In this document: piece after piece, positions 21,376 through 34,357 of the stretch | Position numbering within the stretch: position 1 is the first letter of the stretch | Layout of the letters: the number at the start of each line of letters is the position of its first letter | NCBI RefSeq assembly: GCF_002858805.1 | Contig: NZ_PJZI01000022.1 | Coordinates: forward strand, 1-64,000 | DNA from: Chimaeribacter arupi | GTDB taxonomy: Bacteria > Pseudomonadota > Gammaproteobacteria > Enterobacterales > Enterobacteriaceae | Length of the DNA: 64,000 nt | Direction of reading: 5' to 3' | Notes under the pieces: generated by a model | Told to the model about the DNA's origin: nothing | Databases searched by the model: none | Seen by the model: only the letters and a program-made list of their open reading frames with translations | Position numbers and translations under genes: made by a program

Positions 21376-23091
21376 TCACTCCCAGAAATCACGGGCCGGG
21401 TCCAGCACCGGGCGGATGATGCCGGTACGGACAGTAAAGTCACCGAAGCCTTCGCCCGGCGTGCGTTCCGTTGCCCAGCGCCCGACCAGTTCATCAATAA
21501 TCGTCAGGATCTCTTCTGAACTGATGTTCTCACGGTACATCCGCGGGATGCGGGTGCCGGCCAGGTTGCCGCCCAGGTGCAGGTTGTAGCGGTTGAGCGC
21601 CTTGCCCACCAGCCCGATTTCCGCCAGCAATGCCCGGCCGCAGCCGTTCGGGCAGCCGGTCACGCGCAACACGATATGCTCATTGCCGACGCCGTGGCGG
21701 TACATGATCTCCTCCACCTGCGTGACGAATTCCGGCAGGAAGCGTTCGGCTTCGGCCATCGCCAGCGGGCAGGTCGGGTAGGAGACGCAGGCCATCGAGT
21801 TTTTGCGCTGTTCGGTGAGCTGGTCATCGATCAGGCCGTGGTCGCGCGCCAGCGCTTCAATACGCGCTTTTTCCTGTTCCGGCACACCGGCCACAATCAG
21901 GTTCTGGTTGGCGGTGAGGCGGAAATCCCCTTTGTGGATTTTCGCAATCTCCGCCAGGCCGGTTTTCAGCGGGCGGCCCGGATAGTCCAGGATGCGGCCG
22001 TTCTCAATAAACAGCGTCAGGTGCCACTGGTTGTCGATGCCTTTCACCCAGCCGATGCGGTCGCCGCGGCCGGTGAAGGCATACGGGCGAACCGGGGCAA
22101 AGGCGATGCCGGCCCGCTTTTCTACTTCTGCCTTGAAGGTGTCAACGCCGACGCGCTCCAGGGTGTATTTGGTCTTGGCGTTTTTACGGTCGGTACGGTT
22201 ACCCCAGTCGCGCTGGGTCGTGACCACCGCTTCCGCCACCGCCAGGGTATTTTCCAGCGGGATAAAGCCCAGTTCGCTGGCGGTGCGTGCATAGGTTTTC
22301 TTGTCGCCGTGGGCGATGGAAAGCCCGCCGCCCACCAGCACGTTGAAGCCAATCAGTTTGCCGTTGTCTGCGATGGCCACAAAGTTCAGGTCATTGGCGT
22401 GCAGGTCGACATCGTTCTGCGGTGGGATCACCACCGTGGTTTTGAATTTACGCGGCAGGTAGGTCGCACCGAGGATCGGCTCCTCATCGGTGGTTTCAAC
22501 CTTCTCCTGATCCAGCCAGACTTCGGCGTAGGCACGGGTGCGCGGCAGCAGGTGCTCGGAAATTTTCTTCGCCCACTGGTACGCCTCCTGATGCAGCTCC
22601 GACTCCACCGGGTTGGAGGTGCAGAGCACGTTACGGTTCACGTCATTGGCGGTGGCCAGCGCGTCCAGCCCCAGCTTGTTCAGCAACTGGTGTACCGGCT
22701 TCACGTTCGGCTTCAGGATGCCGTGGAACTGGAACGTCTGGCGGTTGGTAATACGGATGCTGCCGTAGAGCGTGCTGTCGGCGGCGAATTTGTCGATGCC
22801 CAGCCACTGCTCCGGCGTCATCACGCCGCCCGGCAGGCGGCAACGCAGCATCATTGCGTGGCGCGGCTCCAGTTTCTGCGCGGCGCGCTCAGCGCGGATG
22901 TCGCGGTCATCCTGCTGGTACATGCCGTGGAAACGGATCAACAGGAAGTTATCGCCGTTGAAACCGCCGGTCAGGCCGTCGTTCAGGTCTTCTTTAATGG
23001 TGCCGCGCAGGTAGTTGCTCTCGCGCTTCATGCGCTCGGCATCGCTGAGTTTGCCTTCCACAACCAGAGGGCCGGGGTGTTTATCGCTCAT
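21376..23091 (-). CDS. cysI: Sulfite reductase [NADPH] hemoprotein beta-component
   Basis: Six-electron reduction of sulfite to sulfide at a coupled siroheme-4Fe4S centre. The 571 residues compare with 570 in E. coli. The four cluster cysteines are in [11 protein letters not shown] and [15 protein letters not shown]. Siroheme- and anion-binding Arg/Lys residues occur in the N-terminal ferredoxin-like repeat ([24 protein letters not shown]). The ATG shares its A with the cysJ stop (TAATG), so translation is coupled. Confidence 0.98.
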   Translation of the reverse strand: MSDKHPGPLVVEGKLSDAERMKRESNYLRGTIKEDLNDGLTGGFNGDNFLLIRFHGMYQQDDRDIRAERAAQKLEPRHAMMLRCRLPGGVMTPEQWLGIDKFAADSTLYGSIRITNRQTFQFHGILKPNVKPVHQLLNKLGLDALATANDVNRNVLCTSNPVESELHQEAYQWAKKISEHLLPRTRAYAEVWLDQEKVETTDEEPILGATYLPRKFKTTVVIPPQNDVDLHANDLNFVAIADNGKLIGFNVLVGGGLSIAHGDKKTYARTASELGFIPLENTLAVAEAVVTTQRDWGNRTDRKNAKTKYTLERVGVDTFKAEVEKRAGIAFAPVRPYAFTGRGDRIGWVKGIDNQWHLTLFIENGRILDYPGRPLKTGLAEIAKIHKGDFRLTANQNLIVAGVPEQEKARIEALARDHGLIDDQLTEQRKNSMACVSYPTCPLAMAEAERFLPEFVTQVEEIMYRHGVGNEHIVLRVTGCPNGCGRALLAEIGLVGKALNRYNLHLGGNLAGTRIPRMYRENISSEEILTIIDELVGRWATERTPGEGFGDFTVRTGIIRPVLDPARDFWE

Positions 23092-24896
23092 TAGTACACA
23101 TCTCGCTGATAACGGCGCGCAAGGCGCAGCTCACTTAAAAATTCATCGGCTGACTCGGCGTCCATTGCACCGTGTTCTGCCACCAGTTCCACCAGTGCCC
23201 GATCCACATCTTTGGCCATCCGGTTGGCATCGCCACAGACATAGATGTGCGCGCCTTCCTGGATCCACTGCCACACTTCTGCGCCCTTCTCGCGCAGTTT
23301 GTCCTGTACGTAGACTTTGTTGGCCTGATCGCGTGACCAGGCCAGGTCGATATGGGTCAGCAGGCCATCTTTGACGTAACGCTGCCACTCCACCTGATAG
23401 AGGAAATCCTCGGTGAAGTGCGGGTTGCCGAAGAACAGCCAGTTTTTGCCGCCGGCACCGTCGTTGTCACGCTGTTGCATAAAGGCGCGGAACGGCGCGA
23501 TACCGGTGCCGGGGCCGATCATGATCACCGGGGCATCCGGGTCAGCGGGCAGGCGGAAGTTGTCGTTGTGCTCGATGAACACCCGCACTTCGCCCTCCTC
23601 TTCCAGCCGGTCAGCCAGATAGCCGGACGCGCCGCCGGTACGGGGGCGGCCGTCAATCTCGTAGCGCACCGCGCCCACGGTGATATGCACTTCGCCCTCA
23701 TTCTCCGCCGGGGATGAGGCGATGGAGTAGAGGCGCGGCGTCAGCGGGCGCAGCAGGCCGGTCAGCTGCTCGGCGTTCAGCTCCATCGGTGCCTGGCGCA
23801 CCATGTCCACAATCGGCGTGGTCTGCGCATACTGCTGCAAACGCGCCTTGTCAGTGAGCAGCTCGGTCAGCTGCTCATTGCGCGCCAGCGCAGCGTAGTT
23901 GCTGACGATCACCGGGGTGTTCTGCGTCAGCTCATAGTGGTGGATCAGCGCCTCGCGCAGCGTCAGCGGTTTGCCGTCGAGGGTGACGCTCTCATCGCCC
24001 TTGAGCCACAGCAGGCCCAGCAGTTCATCCACCAGCGCCGGATCGTTGTCGAACCAGACGCCCAGCGCATCCCCGGCCTGATAACGCAGGCCGGAGTCGC
24101 CGAGGTCGATCTCAATATGGCGCACATCTTTATCCGAGTTGCGGCCGGTGATTTTCTGGTTCAGCAGCAGCGTGGCGGCCAGCGGCTGCTCTTTGGTGTA
24201 AGGGCTGGAATCCACTTCATTCACGGTGCCGCTCTGGGCGGCCTGTAAGGTGGCGGCAGGCTGCGCCGGGGCGCGCGCTTTCAGCACCTCTACCACCTGC
24301 TTACGCCACTGCTCCGCCTGCGCCTGATACTCCACATCGGCGTCTACGCGGTCGAGCAGGCGCTCACCGCCCAACTCGGCCAGCTTGCTGTCAAAATCTT
24401 TGCCCGCCTGGCAGAAATGCTCATAAGAGGTATCGCCGAGGCCAAACACCGCAAAGGCGGTATCGGTGAGTTTCGGGGCTTTCTTGGAGAACAGGAACTT
24501 ATGCAGCGCCACCGCCTCTTCTGCCGGTTCGCCTTCACCCTGGGTGGAGGCCACCATCACCAGCAGTTTTTCCTGGGCAATCTGCTTGAATTTGTAGTCA
24601 CCGGCGTTGACCAGGTTCACGGTCAGTTTGGCCGCCAGCAGGTCATCACGCAGTTGCTCCGCCAGGCGCCGGGCATTGCCGGTTTGGGACGCCGAAATCA
24701 GCGTGATGCTGCTGGCAGCCGGGGCGGCCGGGGCAGCAGGCACGGTAGCGCCCGGTTGCTGGTTGACCATGCCCCAGAAATAGCCGGAGAGCCAGGCCAT
24801 CTGGGTCGGTGAAAATTCACCGATTGCGCCTTGCAAGCGTGCCAGTTGCTCGGGCGTAAGCGGGAGCAGCGAAGTGGGTGGTGCCTGAGTCGTCAT
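23091..24896 (-). CDS. cysJ: Sulfite reductase [NADPH] flavoprotein alpha-component
   Basis: Passes electrons from NADPH through FAD and FMN to CysI. The 601 residues (599 in E. coli) comprise a flavodoxin-like FMN domain ([27 protein letters not shown]), a connecting domain, and an FNR-like FAD/NADPH module ([25 protein letters not shown]). The Ala/Pro-rich stretch at about residues 45-60 before the flavodoxin domain is low-complexity. First gene of cysJIH. Confidence 0.98.
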   Translation of the reverse strand: MTTQAPPTSLLPLTPEQLARLQGAIGEFSPTQMAWLSGYFWGMVNQQPGATVPAAPAAPAASSITLISASQTGNARRLAEQLRDDLLAAKLTVNLVNAGDYKFKQIAQEKLLVMVASTQGEGEPAEEAVALHKFLFSKKAPKLTDTAFAVFGLGDTSYEHFCQAGKDFDSKLAELGGERLLDRVDADVEYQAQAEQWRKQVVEVLKARAPAQPAATLQAAQSGTVNEVDSSPYTKEQPLAATLLLNQKITGRNSDKDVRHIEIDLGDSGLRYQAGDALGVWFDNDPALVDELLGLLWLKGDESVTLDGKPLTLREALIHHYELTQNTPVIVSNYAALARNEQLTELLTDKARLQQYAQTTPIVDMVRQAPMELNAEQLTGLLRPLTPRLYSIASSPAENEGEVHITVGAVRYEIDGRPRTGGASGYLADRLEEEGEVRVFIEHNDNFRLPADPDAPVIMIGPGTGIAPFRAFMQQRDNDGAGGKNWLFFGNPHFTEDFLYQVEWQRYVKDGLLTHIDLAWSRDQANKVYVQDKLREKGAEVWQWIQEGAHIYVCGDANRMAKDVDRALVELVAEHGAMDAESADEFLSELRLARRYQRDVY

Positions 24897-25286
24897 TGCA
24901 GTACCGGTTCCTGTGCGTAAGCCTGTGTCTGTTTCGTCACGTCGGGTGAGACGAGGAAAAAGAGAGAAAGTAGAGAGTTTGTAAGGTTACCCAGTGGCCT
25001 GGCAACACTTAAATAAGCGATGGACATAACAAATAACTAAAATGCCTAAGCTGATTTAGTGATGGCTGTTACCGGAAAAAGTGGTAAATGCGGCTTTTCA
25101 TAACGTTGAATTCGTTCAGTTTTTACTGTCACTCCCTCCCTAAGGCATTGAAAAGGCAACAGAGCAGGCCCGGCCGGGCGCGGAAAAAAAGTTTTCAGCG
25201 GGGTGCCGGAGGGGATGAGATTTCATGGCGTGGGGGGCGGCTTTCCGGTAGTATTCGCCGGTTTTTGAGGCAATGAGACGGTAGCA
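24897..25286. promoter_or_regulatory. Divergent cysJ/queD control region (390 bp, no gene)
   Basis: No gene is supported here. The part nearest cysJ (about 24990-25075) is AT-rich, with repeated ATAAC/TTAG-type elements (ATAACAAATAACTAAAA), as expected for a CysB-activated promoter. The part nearest queD is GC-rich. A preQ1-riboswitch-like fold ahead of queD was looked for and not seen. No base-level site is claimed. Confidence 0.4.
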
Positions 25287-25649
25287 ATGGTAACCACGCT
25301 GTTTAAAGATTTTCAATTTGAAGCCGCCCACCGGCTTCCCCACGTTCCGGAAGGCCATAAATGCGGCCGGCTGCACGGCCACTCCTTTATGGTACGCCTG
25401 GAGATCACCGGCGAAGTTGACCCGCATACCGGTTGGGTGATGGACTTTTCCGAACTTAAGGCGCTGTTCAAGCCGACCTGGGAACGTCTGGATCACTTCT
25501 ACCTGAATGACATCCCCGGCCTGGAGAACCCGACCAGCGAAGTGCTGGCAAAATGGATTTGGGATGAGCTGAAGCCGCAACTGCCGATCCTGAGCGCCGT
25601 GCTGGTGAAAGAAACCTGCACCGCCGGCTGCATCTACAAAGGCGAGTAA
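25287..25649 (+). CDS. queD: 6-carboxy-5,6,7,8-tetrahydropterin synthase QueD
   Basis: Converts dihydroneopterin triphosphate to CPH4, the second committed step to preQ0 and queuosine. The 120 residues match the family. Zinc ligands are H16 in EAAHRL and the pair in LHGHSF. The catalytic Cys is in HKCGRLHGH (the C-x3-H-x-H signature that separates QueD from PTPS-II). ETCTAGCIY at the end holds the pterin-anchoring Glu. It faces away from cysJ. queE, the next step, lies 1.5 kb away on the other strand, beyond the DUF2235 gene. Confidence 0.97.
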   Translation: MVTTLFKDFQFEAAHRLPHVPEGHKCGRLHGHSFMVRLEITGEVDPHTGWVMDFSELKALFKPTWERLDHFYLNDIPGLENPTSEVLAKWIWDELKPQLPILSAVLVKETCTAGCIYKGE

Positions 25650-25715
25650 CGCTGTCGGCATGAACCACCGCCCGGTGGTTCATGCTGCGGCGCTCTTTTA
25701 CCCTGCCGTACCCCG

Positions 25716-26954
25716 CTATTTCATCGGGACAATCATGACGTCCGGGTCATCCATAAAGCTCTCCAGATACCGGGTGCGATAAGGGATGCGGGTAATCTGC
25801 CCGGTTTTCGGGTCCTGAATAGAAACCTGCTCTTCGGCGCACCGTTTACGCACGGATTCATGGACAGCCAGCGTGTAATTCCCGTCAAAAAGATAGGGCA
25901 GGCTTTTTTTAAGCGGCGACATTAACCGGCGCTCAGTGGTTTCATAGATCGTTTTATCAAACCACGGGCAATGGCACAGCGCGCGGTGATCGCTTTGGTA
26001 AGGGTGCGGGTTCAATAATACCCCTGCTTCCGCTAACTCTTCATGCATCCAGTGATAGGCCCCATTTGACAGGCCGCTCTCTTTTTCCGGGTAACCGCCG
26101 CCGACGTCTGAATGGGCGCCGGGGAATAATACCTGCTGGATGCCCTGGCGGGCGTCCCATAATACCGGGGTAAAATCAACGCGCTGTTCGTCGAGCGAAA
26201 TGGCATGGCGGCCCAATTTCACATTTTTGTGCAGGCTGGTATCAGCAAAGCGGAATAAATCGATCCGTTCGTCTTTATCGTTATAACGTGGAATACCCAG
26301 CGCCCCGACGGTGTCCCATACCGCCACCATCTCAACCGGCACAAAAAAGATCATTGAATGCGGGTCAACCGGCTCGGACGTCCGGCCCAGCAGCGTATTT
26401 TTAAAAGCGACTAATTTTGCCTGCCAGGAATCATCTGCTTTTGCGTCACGGCGGAAATCCGCCCAGACGGCGGTGCCCCAGCGGTAAGCCTGCGCTTTAT
26501 GCGCTTCACTCTCGTCAGCCAGATTCAGTTTCTCTGCATCCAGCAGCCCCTGGGAGGTGATCATGCCCGCCAGCGCCCGTGCGGTGTAGGCCCCCCGGCT
26601 GAAACCGATGATAAATATCTTGTCGCCGGGGCGATAGTGGCGGCTGATAAAGGTATAGCCCCGGACAATGCGCTGGATAGTGCCGCTGCCGAACACGCCC
26701 TCCAGGTTTTTAATCAGCCAGTTATTGCTGTCACCGACGCCATGAATATATTTCGCGACCTGTTTCACCTGCCCGTTTTCAGTAAACACTTTTTCCTGCT
26801 CGTCAGGCTGAAAATGGTTCAAGGATTCCGGCACACCTTTCAGGCTTTTAAACAGTTTGAGCACATTACTGCATTCAAACTCATTATCATCATTGTCATC
26901 GTTGGCAATCCCGTTCCAGGTCCCGTCCGCACAAAACACAATGTTCTTGCTCAT
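25716..26954 (-). CDS. DUF2235 alpha/beta hydrolase, orphan (Tle1-like catalytic domain)
   Basis: A 412-residue protein with no signal peptide or membrane helix. It has the DUF2235 signature: the N-terminal VFCADGTWNG, a nucleophile elbow GFSRGAYTAR with Ser119, VWDTVGALGIP with Asp214, and PGAHSDVGGGYPE with His281 and Asp283. The family holds the catalytic domain of Tle1 type VI phospholipase effectors and many uncharacterised hydrolases; the substrate here is unknown. No VgrG, PAAR, Hcp or immunity-like gene adjoins it. Codon choice is visibly more AT-rich than its neighbours, and it separates queD from queE, so acquisition by transfer is likely. The start is preceded by a GGGGG-rich stretch. 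Confidence is high for the fold and low for the role. Confidence 0.85.
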   Translation of the reverse strand: MSKNIVFCADGTWNGIANDDNDDNEFECSNVLKLFKSLKGVPESLNHFQPDEQEKVFTENGQVKQVAKYIHGVGDSNNWLIKNLEGVFGSGTIQRIVRGYTFISRHYRPGDKIFIIGFSRGAYTARALAGMITSQGLLDAEKLNLADESEAHKAQAYRWGTAVWADFRRDAKADDSWQAKLVAFKNTLLGRTSEPVDPHSMIFFVPVEMVAVWDTVGALGIPRYNDKDERIDLFRFADTSLHKNVKLGRHAISLDEQRVDFTPVLWDARQGIQQVLFPGAHSDVGGGYPEKESGLSNGAYHWMHEELAEAGVLLNPHPYQSDHRALCHCPWFDKTIYETTERRLMSPLKKSLPYLFDGNYTLAVHESVRKRCAEEQVSIQDPKTGQITRIPYRTRYLESFMDDPDVMIVPMK

Positions 26955-27128
26955 GGTGAACCCCCACGCAGGTCTCAGAGAGATGTCCCCTTATAGAATG
27001 CCCGTGCACGGCAAAGCGCGATAAACGCTGAACCGGCTGGTTAATGGTTAAGTATAGTAATCGTTGCAGGCGCCATAGCGGCGTAGTGAGGATTATGATG
27101 AGTTGTGAGGTGCCTTAAACCAGGCCAT

Positions 27129-27150
27129 AAAAAACCCGCCGGAGCGGGTT
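27129..27150 (-). terminator. Intrinsic terminator of queE
   Basis: Hairpin AACCCGC-CGGA-GCGGGTT (27133-27150) with a T-run on the minus strand (27129-27134), just past the queE stop. The 218 bp from here to the DUF2235 start shows no gene. Confidence 0.85.
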
Positions 27151-27172
27151 CGTTTTAGAGATAACAGCAGGA

Positions 27173-27844
27173 TCAGGCGATATTGAGGTATTTGTGCGTC
27201 TGCATCGATAATCGCCAGTTGCGGGCGATACAGGTTTCAATGCAGAGGCGGGTCGCGTCCTCTTTCTGGCTGATCGGTTGCAGCGCCACCACACGGTATT
27301 TATCGTCGTGCAGCCTGGCCAGCAGGGCGTCCAGCGCCTCGATGTCACGCTCACGCGCCACCGGGTGTTTGATCTCATCGGCACGTTTCAGCGCCTGATC
27401 CAGCACTTCCATGCCGCCGCGCATGTTCACCTTCGGCGACACCGTCACCCAGGTGTTCGGCGAACAGCGTACCTCATGGGTGCCGCTGGTTTCGATCTGG
27501 CAGGTGAAGCCGCTTTTTTCCATCAGCAGCGTCAGCGGGCCGAGATCGTGGATGCATGGCTCACCGCCGGTGATCACAATATGGCGCGCGGTATAGCCGT
27601 TACGCTCAATCACCGCCAGCAGGTCTTCGGTACTGGCCGCGCCCCAGGCATCCGTTTCTGTGGTCTTGACCAGAATCTCATCCAGCGCGACTTCCCGATC
27701 GGCCAATTTGTCCCAGGTGTGTTTGGTGTCGCACCAGCTGCACCCTACCGGGCATCCTTGCAGGCGAATAAAAATGGCCGGCACGCCGGTAAAATAGCCT
27801 TCCCCTTGCAGGGTCTGGAACATCTCATTAATCGGGTACTGCAT
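27173..27844 (-). CDS. queE: 7-carboxy-7-deazaguanine synthase QueE
   Basis: Radical SAM enzyme that rearranges CPH4 to CDG in the queuosine pathway. The 223 residues match E. coli QueE. The cluster motif GCPVGCSWCDTKHTW has the CxxxCxxC spacing, and VITGGEPCIHDL is the SAM-binding GGE. The C-terminus MQTHKYLNIA is typical. It is separated from queD by the DUF2235 gene and lies opposite in strand. Confidence 0.97.
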   Translation of the reverse strand: MQYPINEMFQTLQGEGYFTGVPAIFIRLQGCPVGCSWCDTKHTWDKLADREVALDEILVKTTETDAWGAASTEDLLAVIERNGYTARHIVITGGEPCIHDLGPLTLLMEKSGFTCQIETSGTHEVRCSPNTWVTVSPKVNMRGGMEVLDQALKRADEIKHPVARERDIEALDALLARLHDDKYRVVALQPISQKEDATRLCIETCIARNWRLSMQTHKYLNIA

Positions 27845-27962
27845 GACATTCTCATTAGTAATGGTTTTGAAGGGGCGTGATTATGGCAGATAACGCTGCT
27901 CTGACCAAATATAGCGCAACCTTAACTGTGTCGGGCCGTTACCGCGCCGGAAAACGCCCATA

Positions 27963-27984
27963 AAAAAACCCGCCGAAGCGGGTT
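27963..27984 (-). terminator. Intrinsic terminator of eno
   Basis: Hairpin AACCCGC-TTCG-GCGGGTT on the minus strand (27967-27984) with the stable UUCG tetraloop and a T-run (27963-27968), 26 nt past the eno stop. The stem is the same as in the queE terminator 0.8 kb away. Confidence 0.92.
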
Positions 27985-28009
27985 TTATCAGAAGCTTCCG
28001 GCGCAGTAA

Positions 28010-31036
<3,027 letters not shown>

Positions 31037-31183
31037 TTAGGTTTAAAGACGATGGAAGAACCAGGACGGGAAAGTAGTATACCGGAACCTTGGGGATGCC
31101 ACAATTGCTCGTTTTATGGCTCTGGGTACGGAAAGCACGCTGCCGCATCTTTTTCCGCACCCTTTTCACCCGGTTATACCGCC

Positions 31184-32032
31184 TTACCCGGCACTTTTCT
31201 TGCCGGCTGCACCGGCCGTTTCATCGCGCTTCACCTGCTGCCAGGCGGCTTCCATCTGTTCCAGCGTCGCCTGTTCCGGCGTCAGCCCCTGCGCCCGGAT
31301 AATCGTTTCCACCGCGCGGAAGCGGCGGGCAAATTTGCGGTTGGCGGCTTGCAGGGCATTTTCTGCCTTATGGCCGAGGTGACGCGACAAATTGACGGTA
31401 GCAAACAATAAGTCACCGATCTCCTCACCCAATTTATCCTGATCGATAACCGCCTGTTGCGCCTCGTGCATGACCTCATCGATCTCTTCATGCACTTTGT
31501 CCACCACCGGCCCCAGCGTCTCCCAGTCGAAGCCCACCGCAGCACAGCGTTTCTGGATTTTATGCGCCCGCATCAGCGCCGGCAGTGCCTCCGGGATGTC
31601 ATCCATCGCGGAGTGCAGCGCCTTTTCCGCCCGCTCCTGGGCTTTCAGCCCTTCCCAGCGCGCCGCCGACGGCGCCGGATGCCCGCCGGCCGCCTCACCG
31701 TTTTGCTCCCCACCCGTCTCACCAAACACATGCGGGTGGCGGCGTGTCAGTTTGTCGCTGATGGCGTTGCAGACATCATCAAAGGTAAACAGCCCCTGCT
31801 CGCTGCCCATCTGGGCATGGAACACCACCTGGAACAGCAGGTCGCCCAGCTCATCCCGCAGGTCGGTGTAGTCGCGGCGCGTAATCGCGTCCAGCACTTC
31901 GTACGTCTCTTCCAGGGTGTACGGCGCGATGGTGTCAAAGGTCTGTTCACGGTCCCACGGGCAGCCCTGTTGCGGGTCGCGCAGGGTTTTCATGATGGTG
32001 AGCAGGCGGTCAAGCGGGGAGTGTTCAGTCAT
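31184..32032 (-). CDS. mazG: Nucleoside triphosphate pyrophosphohydrolase MazG
   Basis: Hydrolyses (d)NTPs to monophosphates and in E. coli lowers ppGpp under starvation. The start at 32032 gives 282 residues, about 19 more than E. coli (263). Two MazG repeats are seen: LLTIMKTLRDPQQGCPWDREQ with EETYEVLDAI, and QKRCAAVGFDWETLGPV with EEIDEVMHEA (ExxE/ExxD metal sites). The extra length is a Gly/Ala-rich linker (GETGGEQNGEAAGGHPAP) between the repeats and a lysine-rich tail. It follows relA by 84 nt, probably in the same transcript. Confidence 0.96.
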   Translation of the reverse strand: MTEHSPLDRLLTIMKTLRDPQQGCPWDREQTFDTIAPYTLEETYEVLDAITRRDYTDLRDELGDLLFQVVFHAQMGSEQGLFTFDDVCNAISDKLTRRHPHVFGETGGEQNGEAAGGHPAPSAARWEGLKAQERAEKALHSAMDDIPEALPALMRAHKIQKRCAAVGFDWETLGPVVDKVHEEIDEVMHEAQQAVIDQDKLGEEIGDLLFATVNLSRHLGHKAENALQAANRKFARRFRAVETIIRAQGLTPEQATLEQMEAAWQQVKRDETAGAAGKKSAG

Positions 32033-32051
32033 GGTACGTCTCAATGGTCAG

Positions 32052-32104
32052 CGGAACCGGCACGGTTCCGGGAAAAAATGCAGACGGCCCGGAGAACCGG
32101 GCCG
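32052..32104 (-). other. Paired hairpins between relA and mazG
   Basis: Hairpin 1 (32085-32104): perfect 8-bp arms CGGCCCGG / CCGGGCCG with a 4-nt loop, followed 6 nt later on the minus strand by six T (32073-32078). Hairpin 2 (32052-32070): 8-bp arms CGGAACCG / CGGTTCCG with a 3-nt loop, ending about 20 nt before the mazG ATG. Hairpin 1 looks like a leaky terminator. Confidence 0.6.
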
Positions 32105-32116
32105 CTGTAAAGGGGA

Positions 32117-34357
32117 TCAGCTGCCGTGCAGCCGCCGCGCCTCAAGCACATCCGGCAACTGGTTCAGCTTGGCGATCACCCGGCCCAGCACCTGGAGGTT
32201 GTAAATCTCAATCTCCATGTCGATGGTGGCGAGCTGCTCTTTGGTGTCGCTGCGGCTGGCAACGCCCAGCACGTTCACCTTCTCATTCGCCAGAATGGTG
32301 GTGATGTCACGCAGCAGGCCGCTGCGATCGTTGGCGGTGACACGCACCACCAGCGAATAGCCGCTGGAGTAGCTTTCGCCCCAGACCGCGTCCACCAGCC
32401 GTTCGGGCGCATGGGAGCGCAGATCGGCCAATTGGTCACAGTCAGCGCGGTGGATCGAGATGCCGCGCCCCTGGGTGATAAAGCCGACGATCTCGTCGCC
32501 CGGAATCGGCTGGCAGCAGCGCGCGATGTGGTGCATCAGGTTACCGACGCCCTCCACCACCACGCGGCCGTTGTCTTTATTGGCGGTGCGCTGGTGTGAC
32601 GGCGCGCTTTTCTGCGTCAGCTGGCGCAGCGCTTCGCGGTCCAGCTCCTCGGCCGTGGGCTTGTTCAGCTGCGACTGGAGGAAGTTCACCATCTGGTTAA
32701 GGCGGATGTCGCCGCCGCCAATCGCGGCCAGCACTTCGTCCAGCGAGTTGACGTTATAACGCGGGATCAGCACCTTCTCCGCCTCTTTCAGGCTGATGCC
32801 GAGCCGTGCCAGCTCATCATCCAGGATCTGCCGCCCGGCAATGATATTTTTATCGCGATCGAGTTTGCGGAACCAGTTCTGCACCTTCGACCGGCCGCGG
32901 CTGGTGGTGATGTAGCCGAGGTTCGGGTTCAGCCAGTCACGGCTGGGGTTCGGGTGCTTCTGGGTGATGATCTCAATCTGGTCGCCCATCTGTAACTGAT
33001 AGGTGAACGGCACAATGCGCCCGCCGATTTTCGCCCCGATGCAGCGGTGCCCGACATCGCTGTGGATGTGGTAGGCGAAATCGAGCGGCGTGGAGCCGGT
33101 CGGCAGGTCGACCACGTCGCCTTTCGGCGTAAAGACGTAGACCCGGTCGTCGAATACCTGGCTGCGCACTTCGTCGAGCATTTCGCCGGAGTCCGCCATC
33201 TCTTCCTGCCAGGCAATCAGCTTACGCAGCCAGGCGATGCGCTCCTCGTAGCCGGTACGGGCGCCCACCACCGGTGCGCCCTCTTTATATTTCCAGTGCG
33301 CGGCCACGCCAAGTTCGGCGTCTTCGTGCATCTGCCGGGTACGGATCTGGATCTCCAGCGGCAGGCCGCGCGGGCCGAGCACCACGGTATGGATCGACTG
33401 GTAGCCGTTGGGTTTCGGGTTGGCGACGTAATCATCAAACTCATCCGGCAGGTGGCGGTAGTGGGTATGCACGATCCCCAGCGCCGCATAGCAATCCTGC
33501 AGGCGATCCACCACGATCCGCACGGCGCGCACATCAAACAGCTCATCGAACGCGAGCGATTTTTTCTGCATTTTGCGCCAGATGCTGTAGATGTGTTTCG
33601 GCCGGCCGTAGATATCCGCTTTGATGTTTTCACCCTGCATGGCCCGGCGCAGGTTCCCGACGAAATCGTCGATGTACTGCTCGCGGTCGATGCGGCGTTC
33701 ATGCAGCAGTTTGGCGATGCGTTTGTATTCGTCCGGGTGCAGGTAGCGGAAGCAGAAATCCTCCAGCTCCCACTTCAGCTGGCCGATACCGAGGCGGTTG
33801 GCGAGCGGCGCATAGATATTGGTACACTCTTTGGCCGCCAGCACGCGCTCATCTTCCGGCGCGTCTTTGACTTCACGCAGGTGGGCGATGCGCTCTGCCA
33901 GTTTCAGCACCACGCAGCGGAAATCTTCCACCATCGCCAGCAGCATCCGGCGCACGTTATCGACCTGCTCTGAGGCCATCGAATCATTTTGCGTGGCTTT
34001 CAGCTGGCGGATGGCATCCATGTCGATCACGCCGTGCACCAGCGAGGTGATGCCCTGGCCGAACGCGGCGGTCAGGGTCGCTTCGTCAACGATGCCCTCA
34101 TTGACCAGCGGGAACAGCAGCGCGGCGCGCATACTGTCGTTGTCCATGCTGAGGGTCGACAGGATCTCCACCATCTCCAGGCCGCGCCATAACAGCAGCG
34201 ACGCCTGCGGGTGGCCCTGGGTTTGCTGTTCGCAATATCGCCAGGTTTCGGCCAGACGCTCACCTGACTGGGGGCTGGACAAGCCTAAACTTTCGATCCA
34301 CGCATCCAGCGCAAATTCGCCCGCCGTATTCAAATGCGCACTTCTTACCGCAACCAT
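32117..34357 (-). CDS. relA: GTP pyrophosphokinase RelA
   Basis: Ribosome-bound (p)ppGpp synthetase that fires when uncharged tRNA enters the A site. The 746 residues (744 in E. coli) comprise a degenerate hydrolase domain, a synthetase domain with YGRPKHIYSIWRKM and the acidic EFDDY motif that marks synthetase-only RelA (bifunctional SpoT has RxKD), NPKPNGYQSIHTVV, a TGS domain (VYVFTPKGDVVDLPTGSTPLDFAY), a zinc-finger/helical region (HHIARCCQPIPGDEIVGFIT), and a C-terminal ACT domain. The HD motif of the hydrolase is not intact, as expected. It lies upstream of mazG. In E. coli rlmD precedes it; here the next gene is barA, divergent. Confidence 0.98.
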   Translation of the reverse strand: MVAVRSAHLNTAGEFALDAWIESLGLSSPQSGERLAETWRYCEQQTQGHPQASLLLWRGLEMVEILSTLSMDNDSMRAALLFPLVNEGIVDEATLTAAFGQGITSLVHGVIDMDAIRQLKATQNDSMASEQVDNVRRMLLAMVEDFRCVVLKLAERIAHLREVKDAPEDERVLAAKECTNIYAPLANRLGIGQLKWELEDFCFRYLHPDEYKRIAKLLHERRIDREQYIDDFVGNLRRAMQGENIKADIYGRPKHIYSIWRKMQKKSLAFDELFDVRAVRIVVDRLQDCYAALGIVHTHYRHLPDEFDDYVANPKPNGYQSIHTVVLGPRGLPLEIQIRTRQMHEDAELGVAAHWKYKEGAPVVGARTGYEERIAWLRKLIAWQEEMADSGEMLDEVRSQVFDDRVYVFTPKGDVVDLPTGSTPLDFAYHIHSDVGHRCIGAKIGGRIVPFTYQLQMGDQIEIITQKHPNPSRDWLNPNLGYITTSRGRSKVQNWFRKLDRDKNIIAGRQILDDELARLGISLKEAEKVLIPRYNVNSLDEVLAAIGGGDIRLNQMVNFLQSQLNKPTAEELDREALRQLTQKSAPSHQRTANKDNGRVVVEGVGNLMHHIARCCQPIPGDEIVGFITQGRGISIHRADCDQLADLRSHAPERLVDAVWGESYSSGYSLVVRVTANDRSGLLRDITTILANEKVNVLGVASRSDTKEQLATIDMEIEIYNLQVLGRVIAKLNQLPDVLEARRLHGS

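Noticed and set aside
21577-23094. 505-codon plus-strand open frame opposite cysI
   Set aside because: Shadow of cysI by the same reasoning; cysI has all its cluster cysteines and coupled start.
25150-25286. preQ1 riboswitch upstream of queD
   Set aside because: No short H-type pseudoknot pattern or conserved A-rich tail was found, and enterobacterial queD is not known to carry one.
25650-27172. Type VI secretion or toxin-immunity module around the DUF2235 gene
   Set aside because: The flanks hold only queD, queE and non-coding DNA; no partner gene fits.
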